Source: Metaphire vulgaris
Taxonomy: Eukaryota > Annelida > Clitellata > Crassiclitellata > Megascolecidae
Assembly (NCBI GenBank): GCA_018105865.1
Contig: CM030840.1
Location: 7,136,006-7,200,005 of the forward strand
Reading direction: 5' to 3'
Length of the DNA stretch: 64,000 nucleotides
Under the pieces are notes generated by a model. The model worked only from the letters and a program-made list of their open reading frames with translations, was not told where the DNA came from and ran no database searches. The stretch's first letter is position 1; each line of letters begins with the position of its first letter. The position numbers and the translations under genes were made by a program. This document shows positions 32,032-43,073 of this stretch, in pieces.

Positions 32032-32222
32032 AGTCTGATAGGGCCTTCTTTTATGATAATTGTGAATTGAATGTTATACAAACTTCATTTAGTTGTGCTT
32101 AAGATCGCTAGTTTTCAGTAAAGGTAAATGGGGTCCCAAAGGACCCCAGTTGGTCAGATTAAGGCGTAAAATATGTCGGTCGCTTGAGGGTTAAGCGAGT
32201 TCGATATAACGGGATTGGACTG

Positions 32223-33340
32223 TACATGTTTGATAATTACGATTCACTCGGTGCGACTTATTGTGTTGCCATCTCCATCTAGCGTCCCATCTCAGCCAAT
32301 AAGGATGGGAGTACCCACGGCCACATTGACATTCGCAGCTCGGACAAGGAGGAGAGGAACCAGGATGGCGGATAGTAACCTCCCCAGACCAGGAAGGACA
32401 GTAAAAACGCCGAAAAATTACCCAGAACACTTAGCCTAATTAGATTTTCTGATTCATTACTCGAGGTGCATGAAATTTCTCCATTTTTCGAAACATATAA
32501 TTAGCTCTGCACGTTAGTGTCTTTAATGGTTATCTGCAGCGGCGTAGTGACAAGAGGTACATCGGTATATATACCCCAAAAAAAAAAAAAAAAATCAGCC
32601 TACCTTAAAGTTCTTAAACTTCTTATCTTTTGTTCATGTGGGACATTAACATATGCTTTGATTTTGAAATAGCAAAGACTAGTTAAGATTCATAACCTCC
32701 CCCATGAAATTCCTGGTTACACTTCTGTTTGCCTGTGTATAACTCATTGTTATAATTTTGCATAATCAGTTTAATTAAAATGCTGAAGAAATAAATATCT
32801 TATGTAATGATTGTTTATGAACATAAGAAGTGAATTTTATTATAGCCTATATGCATAATAAAAATGCACTTTGCGAGTAGGGCCTACATGATACGGGATA
32901 TAGGCTATACACATACATAATATATAGGCCTATATATAAGCCCCTATATTATTATCCTGGACGATTTTTATAGCGCCGTAACCGTGTTAATACTAAAATA
33001 AAAAGCGCTTTGACAGCGCTAACGTGTCAATGAAGGTCTATCTACAAGTGTTTCTACTTTTGAGCAGCACACCAGAATAATGAATATGAATGGAACCATT
33101 TAGTTCTTCCTTTAATGCTGGGCAAGGAAGATTATCTTTGAATTTCAATCTCATGTTTTAGGCCTATACTTACATATTCTAAACATGGGAACCATTCAGA
33201 ATCAAATACAGTAGATGTTTTTAAGCATCTGTGGATATTTCACAAGAGGATTAATGCCAAATTGAAGCTGTGAGTCTGAGTCGATTCCAGATGCGTTACA
33301 TTTCTTTGGCTGTCGAAATGGACAAACGATATTAACCAGA
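32223..33340. other. No recognisable gene
   Basis: Includes a poly-A run at about 32,578-32,594 and AT-rich DNA. No domain recognised. Confidence 0.45.
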
Positions 33341-33343
33341 TTG

Positions 33344-33475
33344 TAATAGTCTATTATATCACATCACAGAAACTCAATTGAAAAGACTGCAGTCTGTGCA
33401 AAATGCCGCAGCTCGGCTCATAACGAATACACCTCGCTAGATTCATATCAAGCCTGTGATCACTTCACTGAATTC
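33344..33475 (+). pseudogene. Short internal fragment of an L2/CR1-like reverse transcriptase
   Basis: The stretch encodes DCNSLLYHITETQLKRLQ and VQNAAARLITN, the post-catalytic block of non-LTR reverse transcriptases, interrupted by a stop. Both ends are truncated. Confidence 0.6.
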
Positions 33476-33485
33476 CGGTGCAGAG

Positions 33486-33560
33486 GTTCCCAAACTTTTT
33501 GACTCGCGGACCCCCTACTTTGCTCCCAGCTTAGCTCGTGGACCACATTATTTAACAAGT
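33486..33560. mobile_element. Left end of a hAT (Charlie-like) element
   Basis: GCAGAGGTTCCCAAACTTTT followed by GACTCGCGGACCCCC matches the terminal pattern of many hAT elements. The right end was not found. The Harbinger derivative is inserted just inside it. Confidence 0.5.
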
Positions 33561-33877
33561 AAAGCGGGTGCCTCACTGAACGATTTAGTCATCGGATTTA
33601 GTCGGCCAACTTATCGGCGACAGAATCCGCCTGAATGATAAGCCAGCTGCAAAGGACAGCTGCCTCACTGGCTGACTTTGTCAGCGGGACGTTCGGGGTG
33701 GGGAGTAAACGTCCGCCAGATAATCTGAATACACGATCTGGCCGACTTCGTCGTCGGATTTTCTGACTTGTCAGCCAATCAGATTTCAGTCAAAAGGTCA
33801 GCGCGCGAGTTGACAATAACAACAGCGAAACGAGGACACACTTTGTGGAAAATTTGGGCGGGAATAGGACAAGAAAC

Positions 33878-34057
33878 ATGTCGAAGAGTGAATTCGACTT
33901 GAATCTCCTTAGTGAAGTCGCGGCACAACCCATTTTATGGGACTGTCGCGACGATCTATACAAGGAAAGTGATAAAAAAAACCGGCGGTATGGCTTGAGA
34001 TCGCTGAGAAAGGCCTGTTGGTCTATCTCGGTGAGATCCTGGATTAGGGTATGGTAA
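33878..34057 (+). pseudogene. MADF-type DNA-binding protein, N-terminal fragment
   Basis: From ATG 33,878 the frame reads MSKSEFDLNLLSEVAAQ, PILWDCRDDLYKESDKK. This is the first helix and Trp region of a MADF/Myb-like domain, the second protein of PIF/Harbinger elements. After about residue 38 the frame runs into DNA antisense to the transposase, so the junction of an internal deletion lies near 33,990. Confidence 0.6.
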
Positions 34058-34209
34058 GCTCCCTTTAGTTCCCTACACCGTATCCAGGGTCTCACCCAGA
34101 CCTTTCTCTTTTTTCGGAATTTCCTTTGTGCGGATAATGCACGTGCAGATGCAATAACCGTCAAAATTAATCCACATAATAACAAAGAGTCAAATTCCTC
34201 GTCAGCCAT
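33990..34209 (-). pseudogene. Harbinger transposase, N-terminal fragment
   Basis: The minus-strand frame begins MADEEFDSLLLCGL at 34,209 and contains KRKVWVRPWIRCRELKGAYH with LIQDL. This is the N-terminal block that precedes the DDE domain in PIF/Harbinger transposases. The DDE domain itself is gone and the frame runs into MADF antisense DNA. Confidence 0.65.
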
Positions 34210-34351
34210 CTTAAAATGTGAGCTACATCAGCGTTTGTAGGCGTGGTTTATTTCTTGTTTCCAGACAAGACTAAACGTCGGTGGATTGGTTTGCCGACAA
34301 AATCAACGACTGAGTCCTCTGACTAAATCGTTAAGTGAGGCAGCCGCTTAA

Positions 34352-34794
34352 ATGTTACAGTTAATATTTAATTAAAATAACTCGCAGACTATTCCCATAA
34401 CACCAACGCTTTCCCTAAGACGACATAGCCTACTACGATACGGACAATCATAATATAGGCCTACAATTAAACGCTGAATAAACGTTGTTACATTACAGAT
34501 AGATTGAACACGCTTATTTATTTCCAGAATCAGCTACTTCGTCATATTCTCTTACATATAATTTCTGTTAATGAGATGGATGTGCTTGCTTTTTTGCAAA
34601 CTGTCAATTCTTTAGGCCTATTGTATTTTGACAAACACGCACGCAAGCAAATCAATTTCAACGAAAAGTCTCGTTTTCATTTTTTTAAACTTATATTTAA
34701 TATGGCTAAGAGACTAAAATCATACGAGGATTTTATTTGTGTTTTTTATGTGATGTACTGTGCCGCATGGGCACAAGTTCCTAGTGTGGATCGG
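34352..34794. other. No recognisable gene
   Basis: AT-rich with one 110-codon frame lacking domains. Probably residual hAT (Charlie-like) and flanking DNA. Confidence 0.4.
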
Positions 34795-35196
34795 TGTTGT
34801 AGCACTTACAGTAGGCAGAGCAGTGATCATGGCTGATTATGAGCTGCTGCGGGAGAGGGGAAGACGCGCGGCCGACCGAGGAAGGCCAAGCGTCTATAAA
34901 AGGAGGGACACAAAGAAATCAGGAGCGGTGTTCGCCGGAACTTTTGATGGGGAAGAGGGAGAGGAAAGGAAGACGAACTCTCGACGAAATTGGGGGAAAA
35001 GGTACTTCCTGCGAGTGAGATTAGCCGGCTCCAACTGGTAGGTTTAATCTAATTAATCGCTAATATCGAGATTGTATCTTGTGACAGTTTGCTGATGATT
35101 ATATAACTGCTGAGGAGCTAATAAGGAAACTATCTGACTAATATAGTAGAATCGACACATTGATTGATGCATAAATGTATGATTGTCTGTGCTGTT

Positions 35197-38100
35197 CAGA
35201 GCCGGATTAACCATGTTGCATATGTTTCAATTGAAACGGGCCTACTCAGAAATATTTCTTATTTTTCTTATTATTTCCAAAAATGTTCTGTCTGTTTAAG
35301 ACAAGATTGTTTACTTTTAGTGTTTTGGGACTTAAACTTAATCCGCTAGGAGCGCTGATGCTTGTTTTCTGGCCTTCGTACAGTGTGAGGCCGTATTCAG
35401 ACTTACGGCACTGTGACGTCATATCCGTTACCGATTGTGGCATTTGTTGTGCTGTGAATTATAGTGTTACGGTATCTGAAATTAAACTTAAAGTTTAGTA
35501 TTATAATATAGTTTAACGAAATTAAATACTAAATAGTTAATTAATAAACAATTACAAATTGGAGAAAATGAAAAAATTTGAATCTGGCGCACAGAAGCGC
35601 AAAAAGATACGTCTTTTTGAAAAGGCAGCACAGTCACAACGTGGATCGATTGATCATTTCATTAAGAAATCGGACCCTTACAGTGATTCTATAGGAACAG
35701 AAATCCCCGGCAGCTTATCGCCAGATCCATCACAACCATCAGTAGCTGTAAACTTGTCCCTGGAAGAAAATGTGATTGATGAAGATATGATTGCTCCATC
35801 AGAAGGACTATCCCTACCGCTTGCAGTGGCTGAATCAAACTCTTTGGAAGATATGCCACCATTGATGGACATTGCTAGAGATGGGGACATAATACCAGAA
35901 ACTGATCCCGCATTATGGAATGTAAGTAGCGATATGGTGAACTATTGGCTACAAATTGGGCCCAAATCTTGTGCTAATCGAGATGGCATATATGCCAATT
36001 CGTTAAGGAAATATGTCAACAGTAACAGAAAACTGAACGATTCAGCATTTTACTCACAATCTCACAATGGAGAAAAACTGGAAAGGCATTGGCTTTTGTA
36101 TGCGCCATCATCTGGGTGCGTTTTTTGTTTTGTATGTAAACTGTTTTTGATAAACAGTAAGTCTGCACTTGCAACCACAGGATTTGACAGCTGGAGCACC
36201 ATGAACAGACTTGAACAACATGAAAAATCATCTGAGCACAGATGCGCTCTTACCACGTACTCCACTCGTTTATCCAAAGTTAAGACTTTGGACAAAACAA
36301 TTTCCGAGGAAGCTGATAAGGAAAGGCACTATTGGAGAGAAGTTCTAAAGAGAGTTGTCTCAACAGTTAAGTTTCTCACATCACGTGGATTATCACTCAG
36401 GGGATCTTCAGAAACCTTTGGTAGGTCAGATAATGGAAACTTCTTAGGTTGCTTGGAGTACCTAGCCGAATACGATTCATTTCTTGCTGGGCATATTGAC
36501 AAATATGGAAATGCTGGACGTGGCACTACATCATACCTATTATCGACCACTTATGAAGAATTTGTGGGTCTTATGGCGAAGCAAGTTATCAACGTTATTG
36601 TGCATGAAGTAAAACTGGCAAAGTACTTTTCTTTCAGTGTTGACTCTACACCTGACATATCACACACTGATCAATTGACTTTCACCGTTCGTTATGTGAG
36701 AAGTGATGGTCAACCTGTTGAACGTTTCTTGAAATTTGTGCAAATTTCGTCACACACTGGTCTTCATCTTTTTGATACCATTGTGGAAACATTTCGTGAT
36801 TTTGAGATCGATATAAAAGACTGTAGAGGTCAGACATACGACAATGCCAGCAATATGGCCGGGCAATACTCTGGCGTACAAGCGTGAATAATTGGAATCA
36901 ACCGAGCAGCCTCCTACATTCCTTGTATGGCACACTCACTGAACCTGTCTGGAGTTGCTGCAGTTGATACGTGCACGGAGGCAGTTAAATTTTTCGGTGT
37001 TGTTCAGAAAATTTATGTTTTCTTGTCTGATTCAACATACAGATGGAATCTTGTCAAAGATGCTGTCAGACAAAGCGTCGTCGGAACAGAAAAGTCAGCA
37101 CTTCTCCCAAAACGTTTGAGTGACACACGGTGGTCTGCTCATGCTGTTGCACTTCGGAGTATGTCTAACCACTATAAAACCTACCAATCTGTTTTGCAAG
37201 AAATCGGAAACAACAATTTGCAAAAGAAAGAGACAAGAGCAGAAGCAATGAACTTAGCTAAAACAATGGATAAGCTGGAAACTGTATTCTTAGCGTGTTT
37301 CTGGAATATCATTCTTGAACGCATAAATGATGTCAGCCAGCTGCTGCAGTCAGAAAAAACGGATCTTTGCATTGCGGCAGGACTCATGAAGTCGCTGTTG
37401 CAATTCTAGCATCTCAGAGGAACAGGTTTGAATTTTATCGAGATAAAGCTTCTGAATTGTGCCTTGGAAAGCAATTTGAAAGAAAACGTGCACGTCAACC
37501 AAAACGCCAAGCGGATGATAGCAATGAGCCAGCTGTTGTTTTAACAGGTGAAGAAATGTTCAAAGTCGAAACCTTTTATGTTATAATTGATTCCATTGTT
37601 ACCGATCTTAGCCGTAGAATTGCAGCATACAAAGCGATTGACGAGCGTTGTTATTTTTTTATGCCGATGATGAAAACAGCACTGCAGTAATGGAATCTTT
37701 AAAATTGTTTGCGGAATTTTACTCTGAAGATGTCACTGATAGCCTCTGTGACGAGTGGATTCAGTGGCGAATATTTCTAAAAGAACTGCGATCAATACAG
37801 ACAAAAAAAAAACACCAATGCAAATGTTGAAATTGATGAATGAATTTAATCTTAATACCGGATTTCCCAATGTGTATGTTGCTCTGCGCATTTATCTAAC
37901 TTTGCCGGTCTCCAACTGCACAGGTGAACGATCCTTCAGTCATCTCAAACGCATCAAAAATGCTGTTAGATCAACAATCGGTCAAGAAAGACTAAGTAGC
38001 TTAACATTGATGGACATTGAATCCGAAATCGTTCAAAGCCTTGACTTTCAGAATATTATCGATGCGTTTTCAGCAATTAAATCACGTAGGAGAGATTTTT

Positions 38101-38224
38101 GACAATGAATAAATCCATCCATATAATTATTAAATATTTTAAGACATTTTTGTTCCAAGGTATCGCCATGTGGGGCCTATAATTAATTTGTGAAACGGGC
38201 CTACAAAACCTTAATCCGGCTCTG
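35197..38224 (+). mobile_element. hAT element with intact ends and duplication
   Basis: CAGAGCCGGATTAA begins the element and its exact inverted copy ends it. Perfect 8-bp duplications GTGCTGTT lie at 35,189-35,196 and 38,225-38,232. At 3,028 bases it contains one transposase gene interrupted by frame changes. Confidence 0.95.
35568..38102 (+). pseudogene. hAT transposase with TTF-type zinc finger (ZMYM1-like)
   Basis: The first segment (35,568-36,887) opens at ATG after a TTG. It has a basic N terminus, the TTF-type finger around LYAPSSGCVFCFVCKLF with EQHEKSSEHRCAL (residues about 165-230), then the RNase H-like core with VDSTPDISHTDQL and CRGQTYDNASNMAG. A frame change near 36,887 leads into 36,927-37,409 (MAHSLNLSGV, LSDTRWSAH). 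A second leads into 37,367-37,690, and a third into 37,755-38,102, which holds the C-terminal dimerisation block LPVSNCTGERSFSHLKRIK. All domains are in order, so only indels separate it from a full-length copy. The element is probably immobile now but fairly young. Confidence 0.9.
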
Positions 38225-38292
38225 GTGCTGTTGATAATAATAACAACTGCTAACAAAGAATGATTGTCTTGTGCATTGCCACTGCCTCTGTC

Positions 38293-40395
38293 CGAAGCAG
38301 GACGATTTGGTCCCGCCGTTTTGGTCCCGGTCGATTTGGTCCGGACGCTTCGGTCCCATCCGTTTCGGTCCCCGTCCGTTTCCGTCCCCTGAAAAAATGC
38401 TCAACAAAATATACTTGTGACCCAGGTATACAGGAAACGGAAATGAAGTTAAAGGGAATTTACAGACAGGTGTGGCGTGTCCTATACAGGTGTGGCGTGT
38501 CCTCTTGACGGTATGTTACCTTATTTATTTCAGTTTATTAATATTTCTGTTTGCGGGTAATATTAAATTATAGATTATTATATATAAATATATATTGGAA
38601 AATGCACGAAAAAACAGCTTCACCAAAAAACCTCAACAAAAAGTGTCAGAATTTTTGACCACCCTGTATGTATTTGCTTACAGAGGTCATTAATATGGAC
38701 GAAATACAGACGAAAAGAAGCCGAAAATTGTTGGAGGACGGAGGTTATCTTTTTACCTTCCACAAACAGAGCGCTGATCCCTCTAAGAAGTTTTGGAGGT
38801 GCCAAGGGCGAAGCGACGGGTGCAAAGCAAGACTTCATACGGATATTAACGATGTTGTTGCTTCACGAACTGGCCTTCATACACATGGAAGCAATGCAGC
38901 GAGGGTGGAGGTGGCACGAGTCAAAACCGCTATGAGGAAACGAGCAGTTGAGACAATGGAGCCGCCGTCTCTGATCTTGAACAATGTAATCCAGGGATTG
39001 GATCAAGCGACAATGGGACAAATGCCTAACAAAGACGCTACGCGTAAAATCATTGGAAGGGCCAGAATCAAAAATGCGAAAGCTCCACCTATGCCAACAA
39101 GTCTGGCTGATCTTATTATACCAGAAGAGTATCAAACCTACAAGACACCAGAGGGGAATAGCGAGTTATTTTTACTTGGAGATAAAGGTCCAGATGCTCC
39201 AAACCGGATTCTTGTTTTTGGACGTGCGAGTTTTGCGGCCTGGAGTGATCAGATGAAAGACGTTTATATGGATGGCACATTCAATCTGGCTCCACCTCTT
39301 TTTGAACAAGTATACGCAATTTTGAGCAAACGCGCCAACTTCGTATTTCCCATTATTTACGCTCTCCTCCCAAATAAACAGCAATGCACATATGAAGCCC
39401 TGTTCACCCTCATAAAAGAAATCTGGCCTCAGTTCCATCCGGATTCTGTCTCCGTAGATTTTGAAAAAGCTGTTATTAATGCGGTTGGTCAAGCGTTTCC
39501 AAATGCGGAAGTCCGAGGCTGTCTATATCATTTGATGAAGAATTTTAGAAGACACTTGGCCGATGCAAAAATGTTGCAGAGGTATAATACGGAACCAGCG
39601 TTTTCGCTTAACGCTAGGATGATTGTTTCGTTAGCGTTCGTTCCCATTACCGGTTTAGACGAGGCCTTTCAAGCTCTCTCGGAGACACTATCGGACGATT
39701 TAGGACCAATGCTGACATGGTTCGAATATTATCTGGGAAGACGCGTTGGAAGAAACCGTCGTCGTCGCGATCCACCCTTTTCGCCGGCATTATGGAATGT
39801 GTACGACCGTGTTATAGAAAAAGAAGACAGAACAAATAACCATGCTGAAGCTGCGCATCGCCGGCTGCAGACGGAATTTAACATACAGCACCCATCGATA
39901 TGGCGCTTCATCGATGGTTTGCGCCAGATACAAAAAGGTCGCGATTTGGTCTACGAACAGTATGTGCGAGGTGAACGTGCACCAAGAAAACGACAAAAGT
40001 ATCAGGATGCAGACGAGCGCATATTAAACATTGTGTCCACTTATGCTGACCGCCCGATAATTGAGTATCTTCGAGGTCTAGCTCACAATTTCCTGATGGA
40101 ATAACACTTACTAATAAAAACTCAGATTTTAAAACTCTCTGGACAATTAATAATTGCTATTAGCCACTGTTTATTTTAGTCTTACAAAAATTATATCATT
40201 TTACCATTACACTTGTCTGGACAATTGATAATTGCTGTTAGCCACTGTTTATTTTAGTCTTGCAAAAATTATATCATTCTACCATTACACATAAAATTGT
40301 TATATTTCGTCCTCCTTAGTCTTGGGACCGAAACGGAAGGGCAAAGGGACCTAAACGTCCAGGACCAAATCGGCGGGACCAAAACGTAACGGACG
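38293..40395 (+). mobile_element. MULE DNA transposon with 9-bp duplication
   Basis: GCCTCTGTC lies at both sides (38,284-38,292 and 40,396-40,404), a perfect 9-bp duplication as usual for Mutator-like elements. Both ends are about 100 bases of short modules (GATTTGGTCCCG, GTTTTGGTCCCG and variants, period about 15) in inverted orientation. Inside are a 16-base tandem pair at 38,469-38,504 and a 78-base tandem pair at 40,138-40,293. Confidence 0.9.
38695..40104 (+). CDS. MULE transposase with FLYWCH zinc finger, open
   Basis: The uninterrupted frame runs 469 codons from ATG 38,695 (478 from an in-frame ATG at 38,668). I prefer 38,695 because TTTGCTTACAG just before it looks like a splice acceptor. 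The N-terminal FLYWCH-type finger has GGYLFTFHK, FWRCQGRSDGCKARLHTD and HTHG (residues about 15-70). The MULE transposase domain follows: VYMDGTFNLAPPLF (first Asp), SVDFEKAVINAV (second Asp), and EVRGCLYHLMKNF with the C-x-x-H pattern. The C-terminal part carries TNNHAEAAHRRL (candidate third acidic residue). With recognisable ends and duplication, this could be an autonomous copy. It would cut and paste the element using its modular ends. Confidence 0.88.
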   Translation: MDEIQTKRSRKLLEDGGYLFTFHKQSADPSKKFWRCQGRSDGCKARLHTDINDVVASRTGLHTHGSNAARVEVARVKTAMRKRAVETMEPPSLILNNVIQGLDQATMGQMPNKDATRKIIGRARIKNAKAPPMPTSLADLIIPEEYQTYKTPEGNSELFLLGDKGPDAPNRILVFGRASFAAWSDQMKDVYMDGTFNLAPPLFEQVYAILSKRANFVFPIIYALLPNKQQCTYEALFTLIKEIWPQFHPDSVSVDFEKAVINAVGQAFPNAEVRGCLYHLMKNFRRHLADAKMLQRYNTEPAFSLNARMIVSLAFVPITGLDEAFQALSETLSDDLGPMLTWFEYYLGRRVGRNRRRRDPPFSPALWNVYDRVIEKEDRTNNHAEAAHRRLQTEFNIQHPSIWRFIDGLRQIQKGRDLVYEQYVRGERAPRKRQKYQDADERILNIVSTYADRPIIEYLRGLAHNFLME

Positions 40396-40498
40396 GCCTC
40401 TGTCTGACCTGTCCTCAACTCAGACCGCAAGGCAGAGCGAACCGAGAGCGGAGATAGTGTCAGGGAGAGTAACACTCACAAGGGGGGGCGTTACAAAG

Positions 40499-40510
40499 TG
40501 GTACCAGAAG
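40499..40510 (+). promoter_or_regulatory. Candidate primer-binding site, gypsy-1
   Basis: TGGTACCAGAAG lies three bases after the LTR end and is identical to that in gypsy-2. It would pair with the CCA end of a tRNA whose acceptor arm ends in CTTCTGGTA; a leucine tRNA is plausible. Confidence 0.6.
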
Positions 40511-40602
40511 TTTTTTTTTCTTCCTTCAGGGAAGAGAGGACAGGAAAATACAGAGTCAGTGACAGCGTTAGAACTGTATAGCCTGAATACATCATTATCA
40601 TT

Positions 40603-42717
40603 ATGGCGTCGCGAAATACCAGATCGTCATCGCAATTATCTATGCCGTTGTTAACATTGGACGGGGTCCGTGATGACCCTGAGATAAACTTTAATGACCA
40701 ACACCGACATAGCCCACATCTGCGAGGGAGGGGTCCGCGAGAATAACCACTTCGGCTCCGTTGATGGGGACCATCGGGGGAGGCATCGCCCGACCGAGAA
40801 GCACCACACGCCCGAAGGAGGGCAATGACAGGAGACCCGTTGAGACTGCCTACCCCTTCACCGCCGATGGGGGACGATCGGGGGGAGGTATCACCCAACC
40901 GAGAAGCCCCACACGACCGTCGAAGGAGAGAAGTGATCCAGGGCCCGACAAATCTCTACGCCCCGTCAACACAGATGGGTCAGCTAAGGCTGACTACCCC
41001 TTTGCCACCACTGGGGGGGAGGTTGGGTTAAGCACTACCCGATAGAGATGCCATCCATGGCCGAATGACAGGGGAGAATCCGGACACACACAATAATATA
41101 AGAGACCAGTACCGGAATGAATATCAACCCCAGGGTCCGATGACACCAAATACATTCAGACCCATTCCCGACCGATTCACAGATCCGGGGGAGGGGGACA
41201 GCGTGTACAACAACCGATGAATAACAGGGACACTGTGGATACCACCACATTCTACCCCAGACCGACCACTATCAATCCGGTTAAGCGACATAACCGTCCC
41301 AATCAAAGGAGTGAAATTAATATTGATCATGATTATGATCGCAGGGCAGGGACCAGTCATGAACACTTGAGGGCGCCAGGCACCATGACCGCAGCCCATT
41401 GCCCGTACGGCAACGAACGACCGACCGATTATAACACATTCTACCGCCATTCGCCAGACGTTGGACCGATCAGAACTAATAATTCCGATCGCCAGAGGGC
41501 GAGTGCCAGGGATGACCGCGTGGGGACGGCCAGGTATATGACCACTGGGCCATGTCCGATGGAGGGGGATCTGGGCCATTACCATGACCAATCTGAACCC
41601 GCTTACAGACAGGTAAAAGGGGAAGACCGGCCCAAACAATTTATGAAACCGGGAAAGTACAATGGGTCGACCCCAATAGACGCGTTTTTGAAACAATTTG
41701 AAACATGCTGTAAACATAATAAATGGTCAGCAGAAGAGAAATGTGACTTTCTGCAGTGTGCTTTAGAAGGTCCCGCCACTGAAGCCCTTTGGAACTTATC
41801 TGCCATGGGGGATTTATCTTATGAAAACCTCGCAGACCGCTTAAAACAACGATTTGGCCACCAAGGGCAAGCAGAAACCTATCGTACGCAGCTTTACAGT
41901 TGTAGACAGAAACCCTCTCAGACGCTTAATGACCTTCTATTTGAAATCCGCAAACTTATGTCACTGGCTTATCCGTCCCAAGACAAAGACCCCAACCCCG
42001 TTATTGAAGATATCGGACGGGATATGTTCGTAGAAGCCATAGCGAACCCGGATTTGGCAATAAAGGTGAGGGACCGAGACCCCAAAAATCTAAATGACGC
42101 CTTCCGTATAGCCCTCCGGTTAGAAAGTTTTATGAAAACAGATCGTGATAATTTAAACTCATGCAAGGAGGAACCGATACAGGGGGCAAAAGGGGGCAAT
42201 GATACAGAATTAATCCTGAGGAAACTAGACGAAGCACTGAGTAGGCAAACCTTAAAACAAGAACAATTTAATCGATCAATAACGGAGCAAATGCAGCAAC
42301 TGGCCATGATACGAGAAAAGACATCGAATATTCGATCACTGCCCACACCACCCCCAGTAGAAAGACAGGTCCGATTTGAGGGGGATAATGGCCGTAATAC
42401 AACCCAATCCCCCCACACCGAGGACTGAGGTAACAAGTTTTAACAGTAATAACAATAATTGGAGGAACAGACCTATGGGGGAAAATTATGACCGGCCGAC
42501 ACCGAATTATAATCCACCCAGACAACTTAAGGAACCCCCCCCCCGCTGCTTCAATTGCGGGTCATTGGACCACCTTAGACGCAATTGTGGGGATCCCAGG
42601 CGCTATAACAATTCAAGACCCCAGATAAACCAGAGCCTGAACAGAGAGGGGGCACGGAGGGGCCAACAACACTATATGCCCGAACGCAGATCAATGGTCG
42701 ATCATTGCTATCAATGA
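40603..42717 (+). pseudogene. gypsy-1 gag polyprotein, frameshifted
   Basis: The N terminus (ATG 40,603) has PLLTLDGVRDDPEI, matching the start of gypsy-2 gag, then a stop at about 40,743. Disordered Arg/Asp/Pro-rich DNA follows in other frames. The capsid-like core is open at 41,217-42,428 with FMKPGKYNGSTPIDAFLKQF, KCDFLQCALEG and ENLADRLKQRFG. A frame change leads to the zinc knuckle CFNCGSLDHLRRNC (C-x2-C-x4-H-x4-C, about 42,547-42,588). The knuckle would bind the RNA genome in the particle. Confidence 0.85.
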
Positions 42718-43073
42718 CTGACTCTGGAGCCACCGAAAATCTTTTACCCAGTAGATTTGCGGGGGGAGTGACTCTCAGACCGTCTTCTTGCCAATTCTAC
42801 GCTGCCAATGGAAGTCTAATTTCTACAAAGGGAGAAGCCACTGTGTCCGTTCGATTAAGCCCCACCTGCACGAGAAGGGTAAAATTCACCGTGTCTGATC
42901 AGATAAGTGAAATACTACTTGGAGTGAATTTCTTAAAAAATGAAAACTGCAGAATAGACTTTATAGGCCTAAACGACATACTACAAATTGACAATGAAAA
43001 AGTGCCACTAATATCCATACTACGCCCAATGAAATCCTGTTCGGGAAAGAAAATCTCATGGCAACAGATCTAA
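42705..43073 (+). pseudogene. gypsy-1 retropepsin
   Basis: An aspartic protease domain with the catalytic DSGATENLL near its start and the flap-to-C-terminal ISEILLGVNFL. It is in a different frame from the preceding knuckle. The frame ends at the deletion that joins it to the pol C terminus. Confidence 0.8.

Larger units (their letters stand above)
30246..32190 (+). mobile_element. piggyBac-like element flanked by TTAA
   Basis: CCCTCAAGCGACC and GGTCGCTTGAGGG form the inverted ends, each directly bounded by TTAA (30,242-30,245 and 32,191-32,194), the target of the piggyBac superfamily. Subterminal palindromes GGGGTCC-TTT-GGGACCCC occur at 30,259, 30,430 and 32,131. It contains a decayed transposase and two nested short elements. 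Confidence 0.85.
26047..32222. mobile_element. pogo/Tigger-like short element, outermost shell of a nest
   Basis: The left end CAGTAAATTCCCGTTACC and the right end, read inward as CAGTCCAATCCCGTTATATC, are inverted. Each is preceded by TA, as in Tc1/mariner/pogo insertions. Outside the later insertions only a few hundred bases belong to it, with TTCGATATA units near both ends. No transposase of its own was seen. Its inserts are 26,137-30,108 and 30,246-32,190. Confidence 0.6.
33563..34348. mobile_element. PIF/Harbinger deletion derivative
   Basis: AGCGGGTGCCTCACTGAACG pairs with the right end (read inward AGCGGCTGCCTCACTTAACG), and TAA lies at each side (33,560-33,562 and 34,349-34,351), the 3-bp duplication of PIF/Harbinger. 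It keeps the beginnings of both expected genes: a plus-strand MADF-type frame and a minus-strand transposase. Confidence 0.8.
34795..40495 (+). repeat. Probable 5' LTR and leader of gypsy-1, split by two DNA transposons
   Basis: A TATA box (TCTATAAAAGG, about 34,892-34,903) lies in purine-rich, GC-richer DNA. After the hAT and the MULE the same unit resumes at 40,396 and ends TTACA at 40,495, three bases before a primer-binding site shared with gypsy-2. Without the insertions the unit is about 570 bases. The proposed left end (TGTTGTAGC) has no second LTR to confirm it, so boundaries are inferred. Confidence 0.45.
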
